Notes: a model not told the origin generated them from the sequence alone. Positions 24,555-37,861 are shown, counted from the stretch's first letter. The stretch is DNA of 64,000 nucleotides from Nilaparvata lugens (GCF_014356525.2 NC_052511.1:10288189-10352188); one strand, 5' to 3'. A program made the numbers and translations.

Positions 24555-25472
24555 AAATAAATAAAATATAAAAATATCAATTATTGATGGATATGAATGG
24601 GTGGATAAGTATTACGAGTGATGAGTAACTTATTGTATTGATTACCAGGTGTACTCGTATACTGAATACATACATGTAGATTAAGCTCTTGAATAGCATT
24701 ATTTGCTTTGTACTATACATATTATATAGTGTTGAGTAAATCAAGTTTTCTTGTTACAACATGAAATGTGATATGAAATTCCGTCAACATCTTTCGATTG
24801 CAACTATTGATAAGTAAGGAATTTCACCATTTCCGCTAGGAGCTATTCGCGTATCAATTGCAAACCCATATCTCAACTCCTTATCGGTTGATAATTGATG
24901 TTGAACAACAAAAATCATAACAGATGAACATAGAAAAATGTCTAATGAGTAGTAATAAATTGTCTGGAATGAGACTGGAATCCAGTAGTAAACAGAGACT
25001 TCCTGTAGATATCAGATATTTGTTTTACAAAACATGTTATGACATGACTAGACATGATTATCGTATCCAATCAAAAAAAATTGAGATAGTTGACGTTGAT
25101 AAAACTTTTGTTTAATGAAACGTAACGGCCAAGTGTAGACAATTATAATCTTATCTAATCTACAAGCTAAATTCAATTCAGGAGCTAAAAGACTCGTTTC
25201 CCTAGGCTACGTTCAATTCATCTTGAGGTCCACGTTATAATGTCAGTATATGATTAATATTGGTGTTTCTATCCTAGTCTATCATTTCTGAGAAAGCAGA
25301 TAGCGCTATCCTCTTCTAGCTCCGTAATGTTGCCAGATCGTTTCTTAACAATAAAGAAACTTAATTAATTAACAGAATAGTTCTCAGTTATGGAAATGTA
25401 TAATTTGATCATTGAAAAATATATTCTCCTGAAGAATTTAATTGAATCGCTGCTTTTATTTAAAACCTAAGA

Positions 25473-26011
25473 CAGATGGAATTAAATAGAGAATGCATTT
25501 ATTCAAATGCTAATTATTTATATTATAATTATTATTTAACGAAAATCCTAAATACATGCTGCAAATCACCCCGAAAACCTCTGCTACTGCAGACATTGAC
25601 AACAGGGTTAACAGCTAGATGGAAATTCGATGAGATCTACTATCCACAAATTAGTTGCCAGCCCGGGAATCGAACCCGGTACCTCCCAATTGCTAGTCAG
25701 GAATGCTTGCCCTTACACCAAACGGACAATCTCTGGATAGCAGCGCTCATTTTATACGAAGCCACAGCGGCTAACCAGTTACAGATGGAATTAAAATAGA
25801 GAATGCATTTATTCAAATACTAATTATTATATTATAATTATTATTTAACGAAAATCCTAAATAATTAATCATATCCTACTAATTTTTGGATAGTAGTTCT
25901 CATCGAATTTCCATCTAGCTGTTAACCCTGTTGTCAATGTCTGCAGTAGCAGAGGTCTTCGGGGTGATTTGCAGCATGTATTTGGGATTTTCGTTAAATA
26001 ATAATTATAAT
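25473..26011. mobile_element. tRNA-derived SINE composite with 12-bp target duplication
   Basis: Flanked on both sides by TAAAACCTAAGA (25461-25472 and 26011-26022), a target-site duplication. On the minus strand a full unit runs from the tRNA-like head (about 25755) through the body (TCGGGGTGATTTGCAGCATG in related form) to a TAA-rich tail. A second, head-less copy lies inverted at about 25895-26011. An ~82-bp direct repeat (ACAGATGGAATTAAAT...) is at 25471 and 25783. Confidence 0.85.
25660..25740 (-). repeat. tRNA-like head of the SINE (pol III promoter)
   Basis: The minus strand reads TTTGGTGTAAGGGCAAGC (A-box/D-arm region) and then GGGTTCGATTCCC, a canonical B box in a perfect T-arm (CCGGG/CCCGG). 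The acceptor stem does not pair and the element continues beyond it, so this is a SINE head and not a functional tRNA gene. Confidence 0.85.
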
Positions 26012-26579
26012 AAAACCTAAGAGAGCGAAGTTTTAGGGCCCTCTCCATACTTTGCAGTACAAAGTACCCTCTAAGTTACAAAGCTACAACTAAAACAAAC
26101 ATCATAAAACCATGAATTAAAATTAATGAAAACAATAAAGAATCAAATATAACTGAATATTTTAAACAATAATGATCAGTTAATAATGTACCGGTATTAG
26201 CTACAGAAGGCAGTGGCAAGGCAGAGAATCGGTAACGCTTTTTTCTTATAACTTGGACCTCACTATAGTTTATTCATATCTTCATCAAGAATAATCGTTG
26301 AATTGATAAGAACATATTTGAATTCCGTTCACATCAAGATTAGCGATAAATTAATAAAAACAGATTTGAATCAATTATCGTGGTGAACCCAGGCACGTAC
26401 ATTGGATAACACGCGAAAGAAGTCAGTATTTTGCAACACATGATGATGAATTGCCCCGTCCCATGTGAGAGTGGACCATTGTTGACGCTAAAGTTTACCC
26501 TTGGGCAGCCAGGCGGGCACAAGTTGAGCCAACACCTGAGCAGAATTTGACAATATCAACAAAACAATACGCGCATTTG

Positions 26580-26745
26580 CACATGTGTGAGAGAGAGGGA
26601 TGGAGTTTGTGTGGGTGGTGGTAGAGAGAGAGGGAGTGATTCGAAGAGAATCGTCTGAAAGCAGAAGCCCCTCTGTTTAGTGATAAAGCGAGACAGAAAT
26701 ACACAGATTAATGGGCCATTTGTAATAATGATAAATTAATAACGT
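26580..26745. promoter_or_regulatory. GAGA tracts with GCCAT and homeodomain-type sites
   Basis: GAGAGAGAGGG at 26588-26598 and AGAGAGAGAGGGAG at 26623-26636 are followed by TTAATGG (26708-26714), GCCATTTG (from 26715, Pho-type core) and AAATTAATAA. This combination resembles fly Polycomb response elements. GA runs are also common as simple repeats, so the call is weak. Confidence 0.25.
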
Positions 26746-26749
26746 CTCC

Positions 26750-27005
26750 ATAGACTCGGAGGGATGTGAGATCCCCTGACAGAATGTATCCCCGCTTTTT
26801 TGCCGCGGGGGGGAAAGTGGACCAACTTGGAGGATAGTCCCGGGTCCCGGCCCCCCTTTTTACACCCCGTGACAAGCGATAAATCCCCAACTTCCTGTCG
26901 CGTTTCGACAGAGAACATGAAGAATTGGTCCATCTGTCTTTTTCTAGGGCACCCGGTTCCCGAACTTTCAGATCACCGTTCTGCTGTAAACCCTCTCCTT
27001 TCACA
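26750..27005. other. GC-rich single-copy-looking block
   Basis: Contains CCCCGC, GCCGCGGGGGGG and GTCCCGGGTCCCGGCC in an otherwise AT-rich region. Overlapping frames (up to 98 codons, minus strand 26708-27004) show no family resemblance. Could be a conserved non-coding element or a decayed gene fragment. Confidence 0.35.
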
Positions 27006-27744
27006 CTAACAAGCTGTGGAATTATCCAATTTCAATTCCAATGTAGGCTCTAATTTGATAAACGTTGATCTCCTTATAATAACTCCCAATAGATTGTCTT
27101 ATTACCGCTTTAAACTCTCAACCAACTGATAGGACGAAATAATGAAATCCTAGCCTCCTATTCAGTTCAAACATATCAGGAATAATAATTACATCTCTCC
27201 TAAATCAACAACATTTATAATAAAGACAGTTATTTTACCCCACCACACACACGCTAGGCCTCGGGACGTTTTTTGTTTTATTCATTAATATAAAAGAACC
27301 TTATTATTATTTTAACCTATGTATCATCATTTTAAATCATTATTTTACTGTAAATTTCTATGTTTTGATGAGAACATACAGATTTTCGTGTTATTGTATT
27401 GTTCTTTGTATGAATAAAATCTTTTTCATATTTTTCAGTTTCAAAAATATATAGGCCTACTGTACTTTGAAATTTGAAATTCATTTGCCAGAAATTCATA
27501 CATTACATAAATTTGAAATAGACAAGTCTAACAAAAACACAATATCTTAAACTAAGAAATAACATAGAATAGAACTTGACTAATCATGAAAACCTAAGAT
27601 AAAAGTAGAATTTTTTGGGCGCCACCAGCAAAAGAAAAAACATCTTGCCCGCTGGTGGGAGTATTTATATAAATAAATAAATAAAAACAAAAACTTGAAA
27701 AAAGTAGATCAACTAAAAAGAATAAACGAGTAAATACATAGATA

Positions 27745-28110
27745 CTACTGATACAAATCAATTAATTATCATCATAGTGTTCTAGTGTATATCAGGCTAC
27801 ACCGTTACACATTTTACATCTAACATTTTACTGTCTTTACTGTCACATATCAAGTATTTGTTCTTCCTAGATGCTTGATAATATACAGATTTTCCTGTTA
27901 TTGTACTGTTCTTTGGAGGAATAAAATGTTTTTCATTTTTCAGTAACTAAAATATATAGGGCTACTGATACAAATCAATCAATTATCATCATATATACAG
28001 TATTGTAGTGTATATTAGACTACACTGTACCACATTTTACACTTCACATTTTACTGTCTTTACTGTTAAATATTGAAGATTTGTTCTTCCTAGATGCTTG
28101 ATAAATAATA
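27745..28110. repeat. two-unit tandem duplication (~217 bp)
   Basis: CTACTGATACAAATCAAT starts units at 27745 and 27962. Both contain TTTGTTCTTCCTAGATGCTTG. A third, diverged piece is at 27385-27460. A small hairpin (CCACCAGC/GCTGGTGG) lies just before the array at 27622-27656. Confidence 0.88.
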
Positions 28111-28594
28111 ATAATAATGTTTTCTTTGGAAAATGATGGCATCTCATGCTCTAGGTCAGATTCAAAGTAAACTAGAGATTCAGAATGGTCCAATATTCTT
28201 GTAGGTAGGCCTACTGCACTTGTGAACCTACAATAATTTTCAATAATGTTGAATGAATGAATGTTATTTGACAAAAACAAAATACTCGTACAAAATATAC
28301 TTTTTGTTAAAAGTATTTTGAATAGATTACAAGTACAACATGCTTGAAGATAAAAGAGAAGGTTGTAGTTCTGATTTTTCATTAGATTTTAAATTGTATT
28401 TTTGAATTTAACTGGCAATATTGGGAAGGCAGCCCATTAACTTATGTGGCGCTCACTTTCAACCGTATTGTTTCACACTGGCTAGCCTAATAAATTCAGA
28501 TGATCGTTTTGAAGCTCTTAAATCTCCTTGAGTGATCATTCAGACACACATCTACCGTTCGCTCACGTGTATATGTTTTAGTAGCCCAAACACT

Positions 28595-28650
28595 GAGACA
28601 AGAGAGTGAGAGAGAACGAGAGAGAGCGAGAGAGAGCAAAAGATTGAGAG
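28595..28650. repeat. GA-rich simple repeat
   Basis: AGAGAGTGAGAGAGAACGAG and similar runs, about 50 bp. Confidence 0.85.
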
Positions 28651-29249
28651 AACATCAAACCAGCTTCACCCTGGAAGAGCGGCCAGCCTCTGATACTGTT
28701 ATTGATATTATTTTATAAACCGGTTTTATAAACCATCTTTCAAAAAGGTGTTATTTGATGGAAATGATGTGATGGAATTTAGAGAGCCTTTCCCAAAAAG
28801 ATGGTAGCTGGACTGGCCACCTAACAACCACACACGCTCATACTAAACCTAAGGTGTAAGCATCTCCTTACTATTATTTGAGGTTAGGATATTGCAATAT
28901 AACTGTTAGATGTTTAGTCGCATTAATCCCTTCATCAATATTTGGCTAAGTTGATAAAAAATTATTATTCTCCAACCTTCTGTAATTTGTTAGTAAGGTA
29001 ATACCATAGATAAAGGATAAGCATAAGGTTATATTCAAGGCTATATTTCTTGTCTCTGGTAATACATAAGTACATACTAATTAAGCTAGAATCTATAATC
29101 AATTAAACAGTATACATCGTTGGAATAATATCTTAAAAGGATTTCTATCGTTAGAATAGTGGATATAGATAGAATATTACAATGATATGCCTACTATTTT
29201 ACTTAGATATGATATCATCATTGCTATGATTTTTTTCATGACAGAAGAA

Positions 29250-29915
29250 AAAATCGGTCAAGTCATTTTTGAGAAAATCGTGAAAAACATGGTTTTTTAG
29301 TGATTATCCGCCATTTTTCTCAAAATTATTACGGAGCTCCTGCAATTTTCCCAGAAATGAGACTAATGTCAGTTGATAGGGCTTATAAATAGCTATCCAT
29401 GGTATAAATTTGAAGAAAATCGTTAGAGCCGTTTTCGAGAAAACCGTGAAAAACATGGTTTTTTAGTGATTATCTGCCATTTTTCTCAATAATATTACGG
29501 AGCTCCTGCAATTTTCCCAGAAATGAGACTCATGTCAGTTGATAGGGCTTATAAATAGCTATCCATGGTATAAATTTGAAGAAAATCGTTAGCTCCGTTT
29601 TCGAGAAAACCGTGAAAAACATGGTTTTTTATTAATCATCCGCCATTTTTTCCGCCATTTTGAATTTAATTTTATTGAATTTATTACTGTCGGATCCTCA
29701 TGGTATAAGGATCTTACGTTTAAAATTTCAAGTCAATCGGTTGATTAGGAATGGAGTTATCGTGTTCACAGACATACACACACACAGACCAACACCTAAA
29801 AATCATGTTTTTGGACTCAGGGGACCTTGAAACGTATAGAAAACTTAAAATTAGGGTACCTTAATTTTTTTTTGGAAAGCAATGCCTTCCTTACCTATGG
29901 TAATAGGGCAAGGAA
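29250..29915 (+). mobile_element. dispersed element ending GCAATGCCTTCCTTACC (copy 2) with internal tandem
   Basis: The right end matches 12080-12665. Internally, a ~172-bp unit (AAAACATGGTTTTTTAGTGA, ACGGAGCTCCTGCAATTTTC, CTATCCATGGTATAAATTTG) is repeated twice plus a partial third at about 29275-29640. No coding capacity. Confidence 0.82.
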
Positions 29916-30156
29916 AGTAAAAAAGAAGAGTCAATGATAATCAGTAATTGAATATAAATGACGTCTACTTACAAAACTGGACAGACTATATGAACATGAT
30001 GACGGTTGATCTCTTACCTGAAAAGAAGAAATAAATTTGTGAAAATCACAGAAATAATTCAATGTTGTACAATACAGTAGGTTACAAGCTACTACAAAGG
30101 CTTATGTTGGCATCGGGACCTTACGATTGAATGAATGAACTGGAATGCAATAGTTT

Positions 30157-30310
30157 TAGGCCTGGTTGCACAAAAGCCGGTTAAATTCTAACCATGATTA
30201 ACTTCACGAGAACGAATCAGAGAAGGCGATTTTGAAAAGTCGGCTTCTCTGATTGGTTTTCGTGGTATTTGCACATTTTAAATTTAACCGGCTTTCGTGC
30301 AATCGGCACT
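30157..30310. mobile_element. foldback MITE, GGTTGCACAAAAGCCGGTTAA family
   Basis: The left arm GGCCTGGTTGCACAAAAGCC pairs with the right arm GGCTTTCGTGCAATCGGC. Inner arms pair GAACGAATCAGAGAAGGC with GCTTCTCTGATTGGTTTTCG. A detached right-arm fragment (TTTAACCAGCTTTTGTGGAA) is at 30533-30562. Confidence 0.85.
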
Positions 30311-31204
30311 GAGTGTATTTGATACAGAAAATAAGAAAGTGTAAGCTTCTTTTTCGCTCTTTGCAAATGAACAAAGCTTGTAATAATTGAGCGAATCAAT
30401 ACGAATAAACATGGTCTATGAAGAAGCTGAATCCTTCTTTTTTTAGACTGAAACACAAAACTGAGGACGAGAATCGTCATACATCATGAACTAATCTAAT
30501 TGAATACTTTATCTCGTAAATAATAATTTTAAATTTAACCAGCTTTTGTGGAACCGGCACTTAATGGAATTGATGTAAATTCATGGATGTTTTAATAACT
30601 ATTGTGACCCTTATCTATTATAATAATATAATAATATTTCTTTTAGCAAATGTCATGAAAATCCAGGGATTTTCAAGAAATGAACGAAAAATTCCAGACT
30701 CAGGATAAACCCAAATATCGTAGAAAGTTCTATGATATTCTTTCTTCAGTTCATGGAATATAATATGTGTTTGTGTTGTGCTAAATCAAACGAATTGTAC
30801 GAAAATTGATTACAGCAGTACCGTTCTAACAGGATTAGAAAGGGTTGTGATCAAAATTTGCAGAGAAGTGAGATCATTGAAACGTGTTCCAAACATTTTA
30901 TTGTCAATGTGAAGAGTACAAATCTTAGATACAGGCTACAAATTGCGGAAAATCTGACAGAGAATTGAGTCATTATCTCGGCAAAAACAATTGCAAACCA
31001 ACAATCCTATAGTAACCTGTAAATTACATTCATCATTGACGCTTTTTACAGTTTTAGGACACAGAAACCTGACTTGGGAATTTATTTTTTTGCAAAATTA
31101 TAAAGGCTATCAAGAACTGGGAATATTTGTGAAATTTTCCTTGAGTTTAATATTTTTCTGTTTGTTTCAGGTTCAATGAACTGGCTGACTGACTACGACT
31201 CGGT

Positions 31205-31261
31205 TTGAGAGATGAAGTAGCTCAGGGGAGGAGAAGAAGAGAAAGAGAGAGTAAAAGAGTA

Positions 31262-31297
<36 letters not shown>

Positions 31298-31335
31298 TGA
31301 GAGAGGGTGAGAGAGTGAGAGAGAGAGGAGTATGA
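31205..31335. repeat. compound GT/GA microsatellite
   Basis: (GT)n at about 31261-31281 is followed by (GA)n to about 31327. Confidence 0.95.
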
Positions 31336-32130
31336 GTTGAGACCAATAATTATGGTAATTCTCATTTTAGAAACAACTTTTTGTTGATTCAGAAACACAG
31401 TACATGAGTGAGAATTTTCAAATAATATAACAACCAAGTTTTGTTCGAAATCAGAATAGAAGTTATGTAGTATAATATTATTCCTGTTTCAGTACTGATG
31501 AAGTTTGCTGAACTATTACACTAGACAAAATCCATCAATCGCCCAGATCTTTCTTTCCAAATAATAAAATCTATGATGATACAAAAATTCAGTGGAAGAT
31601 CTAGATCAAGGTTTCGATTTATCCATTTCTTACGAATAATCAAGTTTAATTGTGAGGAGATATCTCTTAGACTACCTATACAATCGATTTGCCTTGAATG
31701 ATTAAATATTTTATTCTAATTATAATAAACCTACCCATAAAATGTGATCAATGAGAATTCAATTTTTCATTCCTTCTTCTCATCATTTTACAATAATTAT
31801 TGATTACAAATGAAAATTAATGAGATATTGCAATATTATTCAAATGCTAATGAATGAATTGATTAATAATTTGGATCTTCGTTTAATAATTATTAATACA
31901 TTCCTAAGTTGTTATTTTAATGTGCTGGATAAGATTCGAATACGAATCAATTCCAAACTGAACATGTAATCATATCTCAATACCTCTTGAAATCTGTGGG
32001 CTTCCAACAATTTTTTTCACGAATTTTCAAGTTCAATTTGAAGTTTCAACAAGTATGAAAGAATATTATCATGAATTTAGTCTTATTAATTTTTTTTATT
32101 CCTATCATGAAATAGTATGACATAATTAGA

Positions 32131-32356
32131 TTCAACAGGTAGAGTTTAAACCCTTCATTTTCTCCTAGTACCAACTAGTACCTACTAGTTTAAATGAAGG
32201 GTTTAAACTCTACCTGTTAAATAAGAATAAGAATGATGTTATTTCTTCAATGATCATTTATTAGTTATTGTTATAATTTATTATTTATATAGTTGAATTA
32301 ATATTATTTAACAGGTCGAGTTTAAACCCTTTCATTTTCTCCTAGTACCAACTATT
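32131..32356. repeat. small foldback and a repeated arm
   Basis: AACAGGTAGAGTTTAAACCC (32134-32153) is mirrored by GGGTTTAAACTCTACCTGTT (32199-32218). A third copy of the left arm, AACAGGTCGAGTTTAAACCC, is at about 32311-32356. A 15-20 bp poly-T follows near 32445. Confidence 0.85.
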
Positions 32357-32689
32357 CAAATATTGAATTTCATGTGAGACTCTCAAATTTTTACCATATC
32401 ATACCTTTGGAAACATCAAAATATTTATCATTATCATACCGTTTTTTTTTTTTTTTTTTAATATTGCACTTCAATGTCTGGAATATATTTTCATGTATTA
32501 AAACTGTGTTGAAGGTATCCATCACCTACTAACAAGGCACAGAAAGTAGAATTCAGTAACAAATAGGCCTACTGTGGACTCGGAAGTCGAGAAATCCAAA
32601 CTGAAAATAAAACCTCGACAACCCCTATTTAAAATTTTGGCCCATGAATGGTCAAGTAGACGTACTCGAGCGTTCTGGACGTATTAGGG

Positions 32690-33120
32690 GAAATGTAAGT
32701 GGTTTAATATGAGCGGGGAAGGGTTGGGGATTGATGAGGGGGTAGAGGATGATTTTTGAGAGCTTTTAAGAGTGGGAGAGGGGGGTCACCATGGGTTGAA
32801 AGTCTCCCCAATCCCCTTAGCAGCGGGATAACCTCAAAGTTTGGCTGAGGTCGGGCTGGTGGGGGGTTGGTGGAGGATGTGGAGGGGGAAGGAGGAGGAG
32901 GAGGTGGAGAAGTAAAGTAGCGTGCTCCTGTGAAACCGCTGTTTGATGTATTGCCGGATTAAAAATCATTATCGTAGTTCGTTTGTAGGGATTTGCGTTC
33001 TCGCCTTGCTAGATTTCAAGCGACTAACAAAACAACAGAACACTGCCCTGAGGAATTTACGGGCTCGTTATAAATTATAACCCTAATACTTCCTGCAACC
33101 TGCTATACTACTACACAGGC
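32690..33120. other. G-rich single-copy-looking block
   Basis: 32690-32935 is strongly G-rich (GGGGAAGGGTTGGGG, GGGGGGTTGGTGGAGG, GGAGGAGGAGGAGGTGG). It continues into mixed sequence to about 33120. Similar G-runs occur at 1700-1740. No reading frame; possible regulatory or G-quadruplex-forming DNA on the plus strand. Confidence 0.35.
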
Positions 33121-33424
33121 GAAATTCATTCATAACGATTTCTTTCTTGTTTTACAGTTATAGTTTTCTGCAATCTGCGATGATTCTCAGAATCTCAAAT
33201 TGAGCATAGTTTTAAAAAATGTTAATGATGAAAGAATTTGAGGAATTGTAGTAGACCAATTGCTGGAATGTTACAATAATAATTAATTTTTCAATAATTA
33301 CTATTCAAAATCATCATAGTTTTCAAAAACTATTCAAAAAGTTATAGTTTTCTTTTCTCTCCAATATCTTTCTTCTCTGACCTTGCTTACTGATAGGATT
33401 TTTCTTTGGTATTATTATTACTAG

Positions 33425-33830
33425 TAGTTCTGTGAACAGTAGACCTCACGCAGTGTTCTCATCCACAAGTACCTGATTGAAACTATAGACCTTATGGAAA
33501 TACAGCAATAGACTGGCTTCTCCACAAATCTGTGTAATCACTTGCCAGCTGATTTATAATGAATAATTCTATAGTATGATTTTTTACTCTAATATTGACG
33601 TATGGAGGAGGCTCCTTTTTCCTTTTATATTATCCTTGAAATGCAAAATTTCGAAAAACCTTGTATATAAGTCGACGCGCAATTAAAAAAGGAACATACC
33701 TGTCAAATTTCATGAAAATCTATTACTGCGTTTCGCCGTAAATGCGCAACATAAAAACATATAAACATTAAGAGAAATGCCAAACCGTCGACTTGAATCT
33801 TAGACCTCACTTCGCTTGGTCAATTATCAT
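33425..33830. mobile_element. ~405-bp dispersed repeat (copy 2)
   Basis: Near-identical partner of 9095-9502 in the same orientation, starting TAGTAGTTCTGTGAACAGTA and ending GACCTCACTTCGCT. Confidence 0.85.
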
Positions 33831-34098
33831 TCATATATAAATAGATATATTATACTTATTATTATTTTATTATAGGCTGCTTCTTGTACTGTCACTTATT
33901 CCCCACACACAGATCCGTCGATGTGGGGAAAATATTCACAAATTTGTCTTTAGATATGTTGTCTATGTAAATGTATCTTGTGTCTTGTTTTGCGAATTGA
34001 ATAAATTGAAATTGAAATCCAATTTCTAACGAAGATCAAAATTAAATGCTGTAGATTTTTTTCATATCCAATTCTAGCTGCAGTAATCAGTACAGAAA

Positions 34099-34256
34099 CA
34101 TTGAAATGTTGTCTAGCGATATCACAAATTTATTGAAAAATTACATACACGTTTCAACACCTATGGTATCATTCTTCTGTGACCATAAGTGTTTGAAACA
34201 TCTATGTAATTTTTCAAAAAAATCCTGATAATTCTAGACAACATTCCAGTGTTTCA
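34099..34256. mobile_element. foldback MITE, ATTGAAAAATTACATACACG family
   Basis: The arms ATTGAAAAATTACAT...GTTTCAACAC and GTTTGAAACATCTATGTAATTTTTCAA are complementary. The ends TTGTCTAG/CTAGACAACA also pair. A second copy is at 54838-54972. Confidence 0.85.
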
Positions 34257-35169
34257 TTATGTATAAAATAATCGCTACATCTCATCAACAACAGTATCTG
34301 AAAGCTACAGTTACTGTAGTACTGTATATAAATAGAACTAAGGACTTCTTCTATTGCTGTTTCGAACAGTTTCACACAACGAATTCCCTTCTGCTATTTA
34401 GTTCTCCGGTCAATTTTTGCAGTATTAGAATCCTTAGTTATATTTATATAGCTTTCATTGGATATTCGAATAATTCATAATTAAAAACAATCAATCTGAC
34501 TGCTGAGATTAGGTTCAATTATTACAGTAGAGATTGAATGAGAGCCCAATATTGTTTGTTGTCATTTCTACTGATATAGCTCACATTGTAATTTGTGCAA
34601 TCTTATTTCAAATATACTAATCATGATTTTGACAATGAAGTTTCATTTCTAGTTTCTTTGGAGATTCATACATTTTCAAAAAGAATTCTACTTCATGAAT
34701 TTGACAAAAAGTTTCATTTCTACTTCCAGTGAAGATTTAAAAATTTCCCTAGAACATCATTCCATTGAAAACATTCTTCTTAATCTGAGATCAACGATTT
34801 CATTTATACCAAAAGTTTGGACAGTGTTCCTCTTGGAATAATTTTTCATTGATTTCAAGTAACTGCCTGTGAAATCTAAAAGTCAATAGGATATATTAAT
34901 GGGACATTTTTACTCTTCAGATTTTTTTGGTACAAAACTATTATTAACTCTGTAACGAGGCATAGAGTAAACAATAATTGTATTTTATATATAATTAATC
35001 AAATAATTATTATTTATATTGTATCTACTTTCTCTGCTCGAGGTAACAACATACGAATATTTTCAATGAAATTTATTTTATTTTATTTTTTTTTGATATG
35101 TGATAACATTGAAAGATAAAATAATAATATTTTATGACATTAAAATGCCAAATTATAATTTTTATTTAC

Positions 35170-35650
35170 GACAGTTTTGTGCAGGATAAACTTTTTTGGC
35201 ACTTCCAAGCTCTTCAAACACTATTCTGGCATCTAAATTTAGCACGGCAAAATGTAGCCATCGTTAGAATAATGATGAGCAAATTGCTGGATGCATGGTA
35301 GGTGCTGCTCAGCCCAATACAAGTAACAAGGAGCTTCGTAATTTATGTGTACTTCCGACGTAATGTCAAGGCCGTTGGATTCACGGCCATATCATCATCA
35401 TCATCAACATCATCATCATAATCATCATCAGAATAAAGATGAAGTCGATTGATACGATGCCAGCATATGGAGGAAAGTTGGGTTATGCTGCATGTGTGAG
35501 CATGTTAGCATACTCCCATCCTTTATTATAACGTGTTTAGCGGAAGAAGTCATCTGACAGATTAAAAGCATTGTTGCCAAGTTGTGCATCAATCGGTCTT
35601 AGCACATCGGATCCCATGTCAAATATAGCAGATGAAGGCATGCAAATTGT
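35170..35650. other. mixed-composition block with ATC microsatellite
   Basis: Less AT-rich and apparently single-copy on both sides of an (ATC)n run at about 35392-35430. GCCAT cores are at about 35261 (minus, ATGGC) and 35385. No credible frame. Candidate regulatory DNA by composition only. Confidence 0.3.
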
Positions 35651-37380
35651 TCTGTAATACAGTACAGTATTGGGTATGATATTTTATTATGATATGAGGT
35701 GTTTGATGGACAGTATTTGGGGCATTTGATGAGACAGTATTAGGTTTGACATTTTTTCTGAGATAGGCTCGTGAGGTTTATTGATGGAGCATAAATTACT
35801 GGAATGAGAGACCCGAATCAAAGGAATACTAATTCCAGTCATTTAAAAAAAAGAACAAACAAATCACAGCGATAAGCTACAAGCAACACTTTTTGAGGAA
35901 TGGTTTTTGTATCTCTGATTTTTGTTTATTTCTTCTTATCGGCTCTATTTGAGGTTAAATCATTTATTAATACTATTATAATTTGCAATTTTCAGTGTTT
36001 TATTTATTGATATTGAATTAATGTTAGAAGCCTCTCATGATTAAGAACATGTGTTCATCATTAGTCTTAAACATACGTTTATCATTCATGTTCTACCATT
36101 AATGACCAGCCTAACAGAATGTAGTGCTTTCATTAGTGTGAAATTCATGAGGTGTGAAATTAACATTTAATTGACAGACAATAAACATATAATATTCAAT
36201 TGAGGTAAACAATACACACAAAACTGTAAATGGTTGATAGAGAGGGAGATTAGTGAAACTCTTTCTCTCTCTCACTCCCTCGCAGGTTTATTGATCATTT
36301 GTATGACGCCTCACGACCCCTTGGAAAAAATGAAATAACTGACACTCATTCCCACAGTGCTACCGTATCTGACAATCTGTTGAGGGTTCAATTTTTTCTT
36401 CTTTTATTTGATTATTTTGGTTTTGAAAATTCCCCTTCAGTCATTTCATTTATGCAATGTGTTACTGTATTCTGTCGACTTCTGAAGCAGTGACAACAGT
36501 CAAATATGTGCCAACTTCTAGAAAGTGAAAAAAATCAACAAAGTGTAATATTATTTCAAAATTATAATTTCAGAACATATTTATAATCATGATGATTATA
36601 ATCTTCGAACATAATTCAACATTATTTCGGATGAAATTCAGATCTCTCAAATTCTAATCAATCATTGAATTGTAAATTGAATGGAATGGTAAATAAACTT
36701 GTTGAAATAGATTGAATTATTAATGTTGTCCCGAGACTAATGGGATGATTTATAAATATTGTTGTAATTCTATTAAGGATTAATCTTACTTGAATAAGTT
36801 TGATACAGTTAGAAATTTAATTTAATTAAATTAACTTTTTCTGAAACTTATGGTTTTTAATTTTATAATTTTATTTAATTAATTCATGTGAGAAGCTTTT
36901 TCATGAACATAAAATATTGAAAATGTATATTCCATAATATAATTACAGATAGATTCTGACAGCAGGAACCAAGAATTAATACACTAAATAAATAATTGAC
37001 CTTGCTTTGAATTACTAGACTCATTATTAATTCCTGTTTCGTTAGAATTTGATATTCAACGTTCATCCTGATAAATTTATCCTATAGGAACATTGAGTAG
37101 CCCTGTTTATTTTCAGCAAGTAACTCATTCTAATATGAGTTACATCAAATTTAAAATAATTTAGTAAGTGAGAAACCGCTCAAAAAACAGTCTAAATTAT
37201 TTATCCAAAAATAAATCCATATTATGGTAGTATCACAGAGTATTCCTATATTCTTGACTTGTGACAGCGTAACAGGTTACAACAGACAACCTGTCAAGGC
37301 AACCTATCAGATCGATTATCTTTCGAATTCTTAATTAAATCGACTGATTACTTTCAAATTGATCGACTTTTAATTAATAG
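35650..37380. other. AT-rich intron, no gene seen
   Basis: Contains a short TC repeat (36263-36279) and otherwise unremarkable AT-rich sequence. Confidence 0.5.
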
Positions 37381-37861
37381 AGTAAAGACGGCAGGAGAAT
37401 CTGAGCAGGATGGAGCGAGAGAGAGGGCTGGTATAATTAGACAGTGGAAGTCTCGCTTCATAGAATGAGATGGCGGTGGAGGAGGTGGAATAAAAGGGGG
37501 TGGGGAAGAAACGTTGAAGCTAAATGAAAGGAAAATGTTATGTTCCTTGCGTGAATGCAGAATAGGTGTGTATGGCTTCAAGGACGGTTCACAGTGATTC
37601 ATGAAACACATTCGCAAAATACTCCAGTCTCTTTTGCTTTTTGACTTTATGAATGGGACATCTTGAATCAATAAAGACAGTGTAATAATTATTATCATAG
37701 AGAAAACATTGCTACAACGTAGCTGATCTTTGTTACAATATTATAAACAAAATGTTTGCTCAAACTGTTTTAATGAGTTGTTGTTTAAATAACTTAATTT
37801 AATCAATAGAGAATACAATCAATCTGCTTCAGATTCTTATAAGAATCAAAAAAATTTAGTA

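Larger units (their letters stand above)
25221..26267. mobile_element. family C MITE (copy 2), interrupted by a SINE
   Basis: The left end TTGAGGTCCACGTTATAATG and right end TTGGACCTCACTATA are the family C inverted ends. Sequence inside the left end (TATCCTAGTCTATCATTT, AGCTCCGTAATGTTGCC) matches the right half of copy 1 in inverse orientation. Its ~1.05-kb length is due in large part to the 25473-26011 insertion. Confidence 0.85.

Noticed and set aside
25660..25740. Functional tRNA gene
   Set aside because: The B box and T-arm are good but the acceptor stem does not pair. The sequence continues into a repeated body, so it is a SINE head.
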